DNA from: JACRIM01 sp964605185
GTDB taxonomy: Bacteria > Planctomycetota > Phycisphaerae > UBA1845 > UTPLA1
NCBI GenBank assembly: GCA_964605185.1
Contig: CAZSBF010000076.1
Location: 1 to 20,522, forward strand
Length of the DNA stretch: 20,522 nucleotides
Direction of reading: 5' to 3'
Part shown: in pieces, positions 5,905 to 13,275 of the stretch
How the letters are laid out: each line of letters begins with the position of its first letter
How positions within the stretch are numbered: the stretch's first letter is position 1
Program-made: the position numbers and the translations under genes
Notes under the pieces: generated by a model
Told to the model about the DNA's origin: nothing
What the model saw: only the letters and a program-made list of their open reading frames with translations
Databases searched by the model: none

Positions 5905-8334
5905 GTGACCCAATTTGGAAATCGACTCGTTGGACTTTCTTTCGGCACGATTGCACTCATGGCCCTTGCATCGCCTGCGTTCGCCGAAGATTTCGGGGCG
6001 GAGATTTCCCGCAACGCATGGACTGCGTTGGACGAAATCCCAGTGTCCCGTCTCGCCGATGAGGCGTGGGTGCGCCCCGAAAAGTACCAAGCTCTCATTC
6101 TCGATCGACAACAAATGACGGATGTCCTTCGACTGGCCCCATTGGAGTCAAACGTCGGCGACGTGAAGAACTCCGATTTTGTCGTGAGCATTCCCCTGCC
6201 TGACGGCTCGTTCGGTCGGTTCCGAGTGGTTGAGTCGCCAATCATGGCGCCGGGGCTTGCCGCGCAGTTCCCATCCTTCCACACATATTTGGGACAGGGG
6301 ATCGACGACCCCACCGCGACCATTCGTTTCGATTTGATGCCGCAGGGATTCCACGCCCAAATCCTCTCGCCGACCCATGGCGCATCCTATATCGACCCAT
6401 ACACGCGCGGCGATGACACTCTGTACACGAGTTATTACAAGCGCGATCTGTTGCCGCGTGATGGTTTTGTTTGCATTGGACCTGAAGACGCGGAGGCCAT
6501 CGTCGAAGAATTGGGAACCACGCTTCGATCCACCGGCACGACACGCAAAGAGTACATGCTGGCCTGTGCGGCCACGGGCGAATACACCGCATTTCACGGC
6601 GGGACCGTCGCCCTCGGCCAAGCCGCGATTGTGACCGCCATCAATCGGGTGTCGGGTGTCTACGAAACGGAAGTTGCAGTGCGAATGATTCTGGTCGCCA
6701 ACAATAACCTTGTTGTGTACACCGACGGCGCGACCGACCCCTATACCAACAGCAGTGGCTCGACCATGCTGGGACAGAACGTAACTAACCTCAACGCCGT
6801 GATCGGCAGCGCGAATTATGACATCGGCCACGTCTTCAGCACCGGCGGTGGCGGAATCGCGGGCCTCGGCGTCGTCTGCGGAAGCTCCAAGGCCCGCGGT
6901 GTAACCGGACTAGGCAATCCCACCGGGGACGGATTTTGGATCGATTACGTGGCCCACGAAATGGGCCACCAATTCGCAGGCAATCACAACTTCAATGGCG
7001 CCTCTACAAACTGCGGCTCCAATCGCAACGGTTCGACCGCCTATGAACCTGGTAGCGGCTCGACGATCATGAGCTACGCCGGTATTTGCGGAGCGCTCGA
7101 CAACCTGCAGGCCCACAGCGATCCGTATTTCGGCTTCATTAGCGTTCAGGAGATTAGCAACTTCATAAACGGCACAGGGAACTCCTGCGCGACTGCCGTC
7201 AACACGGGCAACAACCAGCCAACCGTAAATGCCGGGCCGGATTACACGATTCCCAGCGGTACACCCTTCGTCCTTACCGCCGCAAGCGGAAGCGATCCCG
7301 ATGGCGATGCAGTGACCTATTGCTGGGAAGAGCGGGATCTGGGCCCCGCGCAGACAGCCGGCGTCGTCGGCGGTCTCGGCGCGGCCGACAACGGAAGCAG
7401 CCCACTTTTCCGAAGCTTCACTCCGGAAACGTCGATGAGTAGAACCCTCCCAAGACTAAGTGCGGTCTTGGCCAATACGCTTTCCCTAAAAATTGAGCGC
7501 GTCCCCACGACCAATCGAACCATGAATTTCCGCTGCACCATCCGCGACAATCGTGCCGGCACCGGCGGCGCCAACTCCGACGATATGAACGTCATCGTGA
7601 ACACCGCGGGCGGCCCCTTCAGCGTCTCCTCGCCAAACACCGCTGTAAGCTGGAGCGGCAATCAAACCGTCACATGGGTCGTCGCCGGCACCAACGGCGC
7701 CCCGATCAACACCGCCAACGTGAGAATCATGCTCTCCACCGATGGCGGCAACACCTTCCCGACGACGCTTCTGGCAACCACCCCGAACGACGGCTCCGAA
7801 GTCGTCACGCTACCCAATATCAACACCACTCAGGCACGTGTTAAGGTTGAAGCCGTCGGGAACATCTTCTTTGACATCTCCAACGCCAATTTCACCATCA
7901 CGCCAGCGGCCCCCGCCAACCCGAGCAGCCCGCAGGCTTCCGCCTCGCCCGTCTGTCCCGGCGATCTTGTTAATCTGTCCGCCACGATCGGTGCGAATGA
8001 GACCATCGACTGGTACACCGGTTCCTGTGGTGGTTCGCTGGTCGGTTCGGGCAACCCGTTCGGCGTTAACCCGCTCGTTACCACCACTTACCATGGGCAG
8101 GCCCGCAACACGATCAGCGGGCTGCTCAGCCCCGGTTGCGCAACCGTTAATGTCATCGTCTATCAGCCCGGCGATGCAAACGCCGATAGCGTCGTCGACG
8201 TCAACGACATCGACCCATACGTGAACCTGCTGCTCGGCAACCTCGTCCTCCCCGTCTGCGCGGGCGACTATGACGGCGACACCGACGTGGACGGCGCCGA
8301 CCTCGTCATGTTCACCGACGCACTCACGCCATAG
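5905..8334 (+). CDS. Secreted metzincin-type metallopeptidase with Ig-like modules and dockerin-like C-terminus
   Basis: This is an exported zinc protease of about 809 residues. The N-terminus MTQFGNRL...ASPAFA is a Sec signal peptide. A proregion-like part follows, then the catalytic domain with HEMGHQFAGNH (351-361; HExxHxxGxxH zinc ligands and catalytic Glu) and a downstream Met-turn IMSYAG, placing it with metzincins of the reprolysin (M12B-like) group. After the protease come a PKD/cadherin-like stretch (NAGPDYTIPSG, SDPDGD), a second beta-sandwich region (ITW-like VTWVVAG, STDGGNTFP) and an Ig-like segment starting PVCPGD. The last 55 residues hold two Asp-rich calcium loops (PGDANADSVVDVNDID and AGDYDGDTDVDGADL), as in type I dockerins. 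The GTG at 5905 has GGAG 7 bases upstream; a TTG at 5881 in the same frame is an alternative. A role in extracellular protein degradation is inferred. Confidence 0.9.
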   Translation: MTQFGNRLVGLSFGTIALMALASPAFAEDFGAEISRNAWTALDEIPVSRLADEAWVRPEKYQALILDRQQMTDVLRLAPLESNVGDVKNSDFVVSIPLPDGSFGRFRVVESPIMAPGLAAQFPSFHTYLGQGIDDPTATIRFDLMPQGFHAQILSPTHGASYIDPYTRGDDTLYTSYYKRDLLPRDGFVCIGPEDAEAIVEELGTTLRSTGTTRKEYMLACAATGEYTAFHGGTVALGQAAIVTAINRVSGVYETEVAVRMILVANNNLVVYTDGATDPYTNSSGSTMLGQNVTNLNAVIGSANYDIGHVFSTGGGGIAGLGVVCGSSKARGVTGLGNPTGDGFWIDYVAHEMGHQFAGNHNFNGASTNCGSNRNGSTAYEPGSGSTIMSYAGICGALDNLQAHSDPYFGFISVQEISNFINGTGNSCATAVNTGNNQPTVNAGPDYTIPSGTPFVLTAASGSDPDGDAVTYCWEERDLGPAQTAGVVGGLGAADNGSSPLFRSFTPETSMSRTLPRLSAVLANTLSLKIERVPTTNRTMNFRCTIRDNRAGTGGANSDDMNVIVNTAGGPFSVSSPNTAVSWSGNQTVTWVVAGTNGAPINTANVRIMLSTDGGNTFPTTLLATTPNDGSEVVTLPNINTTQARVKVEAVGNIFFDISNANFTITPAAPANPSSPQASASPVCPGDLVNLSATIGANETIDWYTGSCGGSLVGSGNPFGVNPLVTTTYHGQARNTISGLLSPGCATVNVIVYQPGDANADSVVDVNDIDPYVNLLLGNLVLPVCAGDYDGDTDVDGADLVMFTDALTP

Positions 8335-8388
8335 GGTGCGACGGGTTGACCATCACCCAAGCCGAGCCTCGCCCGTAAGGGTTCTCTC

Positions 8389-8428
8389 GCGCCTATAAGC
8401 AAGCATACTTGCAATTGGCGCTCGCCAA
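8389..8428. promoter_or_regulatory. Nested hairpin and operator-like palindrome upstream of upp
   Basis: GCGCC (8389-8393) pairs with GGCGC (8417-8421), enclosing GCAAG/CTTGC (8399-8412) with a 4-base loop. Overlapping it is TTGGCG-CT-CGCCAA (8415-8428), a near-perfect palindrome of protein-binding-site size. There is no T-run, so a terminator is unlikely. It lies 76 bases before the upp start and could be an operator or an RNA leader element. No known regulator site was matched. Confidence 0.3.
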
Positions 8429-8503
8429 ATCCACGCCTATTCACTTCCGCGTTCGACTGGAACATTCCCAGCCCTTCCCCGACAATTGCGGAAGGAGCCG
8501 CTC

Positions 8504-9145
8504 ATGACTCACCGCTCGTGGCCAAACGTCACCATCATCCGCCACCCTGTTGTTCAGGAACGCCTTACCTGGGCACGCGACAAACGCACCGGCGTCGAGC
8601 AATTTCGCCGCCTTGTCGGCCAGATCGCCCGGCTCATGGCCTTTGAAATCACCCGCGACTACCCCACCAAAGACGTCTCGGTCGAAACACCACTCGGCCC
8701 CTGCGACGGCGTTTCCATGTCCCGCGGCCTCACCCTCGTGCCCGTCCTTCGCGCCGGCCTCGGAATGGTCGAGGGCATCCTGCAATTGCTCCCTTCGGCC
8801 CGCGTCGGCCACCTCGGCATCTACCGCGACCACGACACGCTCGAACCCGTCACCTATTACAACAAAATGCCGCCCGACATCGCCAAGACCGATGTCATCG
8901 TCATCGACCCCATGCTGGCCACGGCCGGCTCCCTCACCGCGGCCATCGATCTCATTAAAAAAACCGGAGCCAACTCCATCAAGGTGCTCTGCCTCGTGGC
9001 CGCCCCTGAGGGCATCGAACGCCTCATCGCCGCCCACCCTGATGTGCCGGTCTTCACCGCCGCCGTCGACGAGAAGCTCAACGAAAAGGGCTACATCGTC
9101 CCCGGCCTCGGCGACGCAGGAGACCGCCTCTTCGGCACGGCGTAA
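8504..9145 (+). CDS. upp: Uracil phosphoribosyltransferase
   Basis: This is a pyrimidine salvage enzyme in the cytosol: uracil plus PRPP gives UMP and pyrophosphate. It has 213 residues, the usual length. Visible hallmarks are VPVLRAGLGMVEG, the PRPP-binding loop DPMLATAGS and the uracil-binding C-terminus YIVPGLGDAGDRLFGT. The PRPP loop normally reads DPMLATGGS, so one Gly is replaced by Ala; this is conservative and probably tolerated. The ATG at 8504 has GGAAGGAG 6 bases upstream, a strong site, so an in-frame TTG at 8486 is not used. Its last 55 bases overlap the end of the convergent unknown gene. No uracil permease or other pyrimidine gene is adjacent. Confidence 0.97.
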   Translation: MTHRSWPNVTIIRHPVVQERLTWARDKRTGVEQFRRLVGQIARLMAFEITRDYPTKDVSVETPLGPCDGVSMSRGLTLVPVLRAGLGMVEGILQLLPSARVGHLGIYRDHDTLEPVTYYNKMPPDIAKTDVIVIDPMLATAGSLTAAIDLIKKTGANSIKVLCLVAAPEGIERLIAAHPDVPVFTAAVDEKLNEKGYIVPGLGDAGDRLFGTA

Positions 9146-10812
9146 CTGCTCCACGCCTCGCGCAACCAATCACACCGCAGCAACGCCCTCGAATATTCCA
9201 CTTCGCGCGCACCGCCCTTCGCCTGCACAGCTTTCCCCACTAGTCGCCGCTCGGAATTTGGCAACCGCTCCATGCCATTTTCCATCGCAACTAGCATCGC
9301 CAGCGACCGAACCCCCTTCGCAACTTCCAGGCGCATGCCGCTCATCCGCTCAACCCGCCTCACCGCCCACGCCTCCGCAGCTTCTCGATTTCCCGCAAAC
9401 CGCCGGCCGATCCACTTCGTTGCCGCCAGACTGATTCGCTTCAAGTCCGGCGTGTCCTTCACTCCATCCTCCAGATCCATCGCGATATGCGCTCGCGCCA
9501 GCCGCCGCAACACCGACGCCGAACTTCGATAGGCTCGATTCGCCCCGATCTTCCCCCATTCCTCCGTGGCCAGTTCCGCCAGTTTCTTTTCCAACGGCCG
9601 AAACCCAAGTCGATAATAAAACCAGAACGCCCCCGACTTGATCGCCTCCGGGTTCCCATCGCCAAACTGATACGGATCAACGGTGAACCTCCGGGATCGA
9701 AACACCCGCCGATACACTCGCATCACTTGCGCAAATCCATACGCGGATTCCCCGCCGCGAAAGCTGTCAAAAATGTTGACGCCGATTTCGCACCGATCAA
9801 AGAACACCCACCCGCCGCCATAGCCCAGCGGAATCCCATTCTTCGCCAACAGAAACCCATAGAAACTCTCAATCGGCAGCCGACGCTCCGGCGTCATCCC
9901 ATACATCACCACATCAAACCCGCGCTCCAGCCGCCACCGCCGCACCTCCGCCATTTGCGTGTACGTCGCCGCGTCCGTCTCACGCTGTCGAACCGCCAGC
10001 GCCGTCCGCACCACGTCCATCAACCGCCGCGCCTCGGCAGCCGACACGGCCTCCTCCCTCGGCACCGGCCGCAAGACCTCCTCCCGAATTGCGCCCAGCT
10101 TGTGAATGCCATCCCCATGACAAAACGCCCGTGCCCCCGGCAGCCGCCCCAGCGTGCGCGAGGCCTTCGCCCCAACGCGCCAAACCACTGGTAGCTCCAA
10201 CGAGTCAAACACGCGATCAAGGAGCGGCCCATCCACTCCCATCCGCTGAAACCGCGACACAATCCATGACAGATCCGACCCCCGAAATCGCCCCTTCGCC
10301 TGCCGCACCCACTCCCGTGTCGTCAGGTGATCGGCCATCAACCCATCACCCTCGACGCGCGAGGCCAGCATCGGCAGCACTTCATCGAAGTCGTCGCCGA
10401 GCGATCCATCCTCCCAATCGAATTCCACCTCGCGCGGAAATCGTTCCGCCATCCACGCCAGCAAATCGATCGAGTAGTGACAGGTCACTCGCGTGCCGGC
10501 CACCCCTGAATTCTCCAGCCGCCGATCTACCAACTTGCTCGCGCGTGTCAGCCGCCGAACCTCCGCTGCAATCCGTCGAAAGCCACGCTGGCAAAGCCCC
10601 CACACCTCCCGATCATCCGGATAGGCCGCGAGAAAAAGCAGCGCCTCGTGATACTCGCGAATCACCGCCGGCTCACTAAGCCTCAACCGCATCAACCGAC
10701 GAAGCAGCTTCTTCTTCAACCCCGTCGCACCACGACCATACGTCGACCGCACCGACAGAATCTCTGCCACATCCTCCCGACTTAGCTCCGCATGTGCATC
10801 TCGCTTTGCCAT
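9091..10812 (-). CDS. Conserved-looking protein of unknown function with a GNAT-like segment
   Basis: This 573-residue soluble protein is not recognised with certainty. The N-terminal 290 residues are helical and rich in Arg, Leu and Glu. Residues about 300-405 read like the second half of an acetyltransferase (GNAT) fold: FYGFLLAKNGIPLGYGGG, then an acidic strand FDRCEIGVNIFDSFRGGES, a helix AYGFAQVMRVYRRVF, and GNPEAIKSGAFWFYYRLGF, similar to the N-x-A-x3-Y-x2-GF ending of GNATs. The C-terminal third is again helical and basic. No signal peptide or membrane segment is seen. The final residues come from DNA antisense to upp (55-base overlap), so the extreme C-terminus may be poorly conserved. 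The ATG at 10812 has no strong ribosome binding site. It diverges from the ABC importer with 168 bases between starts, which could indicate shared control. Confidence 0.75.
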   Translation of the reverse strand: MAKRDAHAELSREDVAEILSVRSTYGRGATGLKKKLLRRLMRLRLSEPAVIREYHEALLFLAAYPDDREVWGLCQRGFRRIAAEVRRLTRASKLVDRRLENSGVAGTRVTCHYSIDLLAWMAERFPREVEFDWEDGSLGDDFDEVLPMLASRVEGDGLMADHLTTREWVRQAKGRFRGSDLSWIVSRFQRMGVDGPLLDRVFDSLELPVVWRVGAKASRTLGRLPGARAFCHGDGIHKLGAIREEVLRPVPREEAVSAAEARRLMDVVRTALAVRQRETDAATYTQMAEVRRWRLERGFDVVMYGMTPERRLPIESFYGFLLAKNGIPLGYGGGWVFFDRCEIGVNIFDSFRGGESAYGFAQVMRVYRRVFRSRRFTVDPYQFGDGNPEAIKSGAFWFYYRLGFRPLEKKLAELATEEWGKIGANRAYRSSASVLRRLARAHIAMDLEDGVKDTPDLKRISLAATKWIGRRFAGNREAAEAWAVRRVERMSGMRLEVAKGVRSLAMLVAMENGMERLPNSERRLVGKAVQAKGGAREVEYSRALLRCDWLREAWSSYAVPKRRSPASPRPGTM

Positions 10813-10913
10813 GATCCCGCAAGTCTAACCATGCACCCGCTGGATTCAACGTACGGCACCGGCATCGCGCACCAAGTCAATTCCCGAACGGCCACGAACG
10901 ATTCGCATGGCGC

Positions 10914-10927
10914 GAAAAATATTTTTC
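10914..10927. promoter_or_regulatory. 14-bp perfect A/T palindrome in the divergent promoter region
   Basis: GAAAAATATTTTTC is a perfect palindrome in an otherwise GC-rich spacer between the unknown GNAT-like gene and the ABC importer. It could be a repressor operator or a bent, easily melted upstream element. It lies 54 bases before the candidate promoter box of the importer. No regulator is assigned. Confidence 0.35.
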
Positions 10928-10967
10928 TCCGCGGGCGCTTTCTCATTCCACGTCGCGCCAAACATCG

Positions 10968-10973
10968 TATTAT
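10968..10973 (+). promoter_or_regulatory. Candidate -10 box of the ABC importer operon
   Basis: TATTAT (10968-10973) matches the sigma70 -10 consensus at five of six positions. It ends 7 bases before the GTG start at 10981, which would give a leaderless or nearly leaderless mRNA. This agrees with the absence of a Shine-Dalgarno sequence. The -35 region (ATTCCA at 10945-10950) is poor. Confidence 0.35.
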
Positions 10974-10980
10974 TTCCGCC

Positions 10981-12504
10981 GTGACGCAACACCGACTGAC
11001 GCTGGCCTGCCTCCTCGCACTTATTCCTTGTGCGCCGCTCGCGCTCCGCGCCGACACCCTCGACACCATCCGCCAGCGCGGCCTCCTCATCTGGGGCGGC
11101 GATCAGGAGGGCGGTGGGCCGTACATTTTTCCAGACCCCACCGACCCCAGTCGCGTCATCGGATTCGAAGTCGACCTGGCCGCCCTCTTCGCTGCCGAAC
11201 TCGGCGTCAAATCCCAATTCCAGCAATCCGACTGGAACACCCTGCCCGAACTCCTTCGCTCCGGCAGCATCGACGTCATCATGAACGGCTACGAGTGGAC
11301 GCCCGAACGCGCCGGCCGCATGCTCGCCTCGCGCCCCTATTACATCTATGAAATGCAGCTCCTCGCCAAGGCCGACGACGGCACGATCACCGACTGGCCC
11401 GACCTCGATCGCAAGCCGCACGGCCGCGCCCCGCAGATTGCCGTCCTCCGCGGCACCGCCGCCGCAACCTATATCCGCAGCCGCTTCGCCGACCGCGCCG
11501 AACTGATCGAATACGATGGCACCACCGACGCCATGGCCCAGGTCCGCAACGGCCTGCACGAAGCCACCCTCACCGACTGGGTCGCCGCAATTTACTACCG
11601 CGATCACCCATCGGGCCGCGGCCTTAAGTTCGTCGGCTCGCCGGTCGAACCCGGCTTCTATGTCCTCTTCGCTCGCCAGGAAGACAAGCGTCTCGTCGCC
11701 GCACTCGACGCCACCATCGAAAAATCCTTTCGCGACGGCCGCCTCAAAGCGATTTACGACAAGTACCACATCTGGAACGCCACCCAAGAAAAACTCCTCG
11801 GCGCAAAACCCGGCGCCGCCTCGACCGTGCGCCCCGGCATCAGCGAAATCGTCACCACCTACGGCCCCGTCATGCTCAAGGCCGCCGGGATGACCGTCCT
11901 GCTCTCCGTCTCCGCGATGCCTCTCGCCATCATCGTCGGCCTCTTCGTCGCACTCGGCCGCCTCTACGGCCCTGCGCCCGTCCGTCTCGCCCTCGCGGCA
12001 TACGTCGAAGTCCTTCGCGGCACGCCCGTCATGCTGCAACTCTACGTGCTCTATTTCCTCCTCCCCGAAATCTCCCCCATCGCCCTCAGCCCCATCGTCG
12101 CCGCCATCGCCGGCCTCGCCATCAACTACTCCGCATACGAAGCCGAGATCTACCGCGCCGGCCTGCAGGCCATACCCCGCGGCCAAATGGAGGCCGCCCT
12201 CGCTCTCGGCATGTCCCGCCCCACCGCCCTGCGCCGCGTCATCGTGCCTCAGGCCGTGCGCATCGTCATTCCGCCGGTCACCAATGACTTCATCGCTCTC
12301 TTCAAAGACACCTCGGTCTGCTCGGTCATCACCATCACCGAGCTGACCAAGCAATACAACGTCATGGCCAACAGCACCGGTGCTATCCTGCCCCTCGCAC
12401 TTATGACCGCCCTCCTCTACATGGCCATGAGCTACCCGCTCTCCATCATCACGCGCCGGCTCGAATCGAAGATGGCCGGCGCGCCCCATGGAGGCCACGC
12501 ATGA
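10981..12504 (+). CDS. Polar amino acid ABC transporter, substrate-binding domain fused to permease
   Basis: This inner-membrane importer subunit of 507 residues joins two proteins that are usually separate. A signal-like hydrophobic N-terminus (about 6-23) is followed by a family 3 solute-binding domain (about 26-265: GLLIWGG, GFEVDLAALFAAELG, YDGTTDAMAQVRNG, FRDGRLKAIYDKY). Next is a HisM/GlnP-type permease with several membrane helices (about 295-490), including VEVLRGTPVMLQLYVLYF and the ATPase-contacting EAA loop EIYRAGLQAIPRGQMEAALALG (389-410). GlnP proteins of Gram-positive bacteria have the same fusion order. The substrate is probably glutamine or another polar amino acid. The GTG start is chosen because the signal peptide follows directly; the longer upstream frame has no membrane or binding-protein character. 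It overlaps the ATPase gene by ATGA, implying translational coupling. Confidence 0.92.
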   Translation: MTQHRLTLACLLALIPCAPLALRADTLDTIRQRGLLIWGGDQEGGGPYIFPDPTDPSRVIGFEVDLAALFAAELGVKSQFQQSDWNTLPELLRSGSIDVIMNGYEWTPERAGRMLASRPYYIYEMQLLAKADDGTITDWPDLDRKPHGRAPQIAVLRGTAAATYIRSRFADRAELIEYDGTTDAMAQVRNGLHEATLTDWVAAIYYRDHPSGRGLKFVGSPVEPGFYVLFARQEDKRLVAALDATIEKSFRDGRLKAIYDKYHIWNATQEKLLGAKPGAASTVRPGISEIVTTYGPVMLKAAGMTVLLSVSAMPLAIIVGLFVALGRLYGPAPVRLALAAYVEVLRGTPVMLQLYVLYFLLPEISPIALSPIVAAIAGLAINYSAYEAEIYRAGLQAIPRGQMEAALALGMSRPTALRRVIVPQAVRIVIPPVTNDFIALFKDTSVCSVITITELTKQYNVMANSTGAILPLALMTALLYMAMSYPLSIITRRLESKMAGAPHGGHA

Positions 12505-13244
12505 TTCAAATCGACTCCCTCGCCAAGCGCTTCGGCCCGCGCCACATCCTCCGCGGCGTCTCCATGCAGGTCGCCAAAGGCGAAGTCGCTGTCCTCATTG
12601 GTGGATCGGGCGGAGGCAAGAGCACGCTCCTGCGCTGCATCAACGGCCTCGAAACCTTTGACGCCGGCTCTCTTCGCATCGACGACGTCACCATCGCTCC
12701 CGGCGCGCATCTCCACGCCGCGCACGCGACGCTTCAATCCCTTCGCCTTCGCGTCGGCATGGTCTTTCAACAGTTCAACTTGTTCCCGCACATGTCCGTG
12801 TTGCAAAACGTGATGTGTGGCCCGCTCTACGTCCGACGCGAATCGCGCGACGCCGCTGAACCCCGCGCCCGCGCCCTGCTCACGCGCGTCGGCCTCTCCG
12901 ACAAGATCGACGCCCGCCCCAGCACCCTCTCCGGCGGCCAGCAACAGCGCGTCGCCATCGCACGCACCCTCGCGAATCAGCCCGACGTGATCCTCTTCGA
13001 CGAACCCACCAGCGCCCTCGACCCCAAGATGACCGCCGAAGTCCTTGCCGTCATGGCCGATCTCGCCGCCGACGGCCAGACCATGATCGTCGTCAGCCAC
13101 GCCATGGGATTTGTGCGAAAGAGCGCCCACCGCGTCCACGTCCTCGCTGACGGCCAGATCGTTGAGTCCGGTCCGCCGGCGCAGATCTTCGACGCCCCCG
13201 CGCACGTCGTCACGCGGGACTTCCTTCGCGATGCCATGATTTGA
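12501..13244 (+). CDS. glnQ: Polar amino acid ABC transporter ATPase
   Basis: This cytosolic ATPase powers the importer encoded just upstream. Its 247 residues carry Walker A GGSGGGKST (34-42), Q-loop MVFQQFNLFP with Q90, signature LSGGQQQR (143-150), Walker B VILFDEPTSALD (163-174) and the switch His in VVSHAMGF (H200). This pattern is the polar amino acid (GlnQ/HisP) subfamily. In the Walker A, Gly stands where Pro and Ser are usual (GPSGSGKST), which should not impair binding. The ATG overlaps the permease stop as ATGA. The stop is 31 bases from the stop of the convergent PEP-CTERM gene, with no clear terminator. The symbol is by subfamily; the actual substrate is not proven. Confidence 0.94.
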   Translation: MIQIDSLAKRFGPRHILRGVSMQVAKGEVAVLIGGSGGGKSTLLRCINGLETFDAGSLRIDDVTIAPGAHLHAAHATLQSLRLRVGMVFQQFNLFPHMSVLQNVMCGPLYVRRESRDAAEPRARALLTRVGLSDKIDARPSTLSGGQQQRVAIARTLANQPDVILFDEPTSALDPKMTAEVLAVMADLAADGQTMIVVSHAMGFVRKSAHRVHVLADGQIVESGPPAQIFDAPAHVVTRDFLRDAMI

Positions 13245-13275
13245 AATTGACCTGACCGCTGCAATCCGACGCGAA

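Noticed and set aside
8441..9169. 242-residue minus-strand open frame
   Set aside because: It is antisense to upp, which carries all the conserved motifs of its family.
10846..12498. 550-residue minus-strand open frame
   Set aside because: It is antisense to the substrate-binding/permease gene, with Gly-, Asp- and Glu-rich low-complexity text typical of shadow frames in GC-rich DNA.
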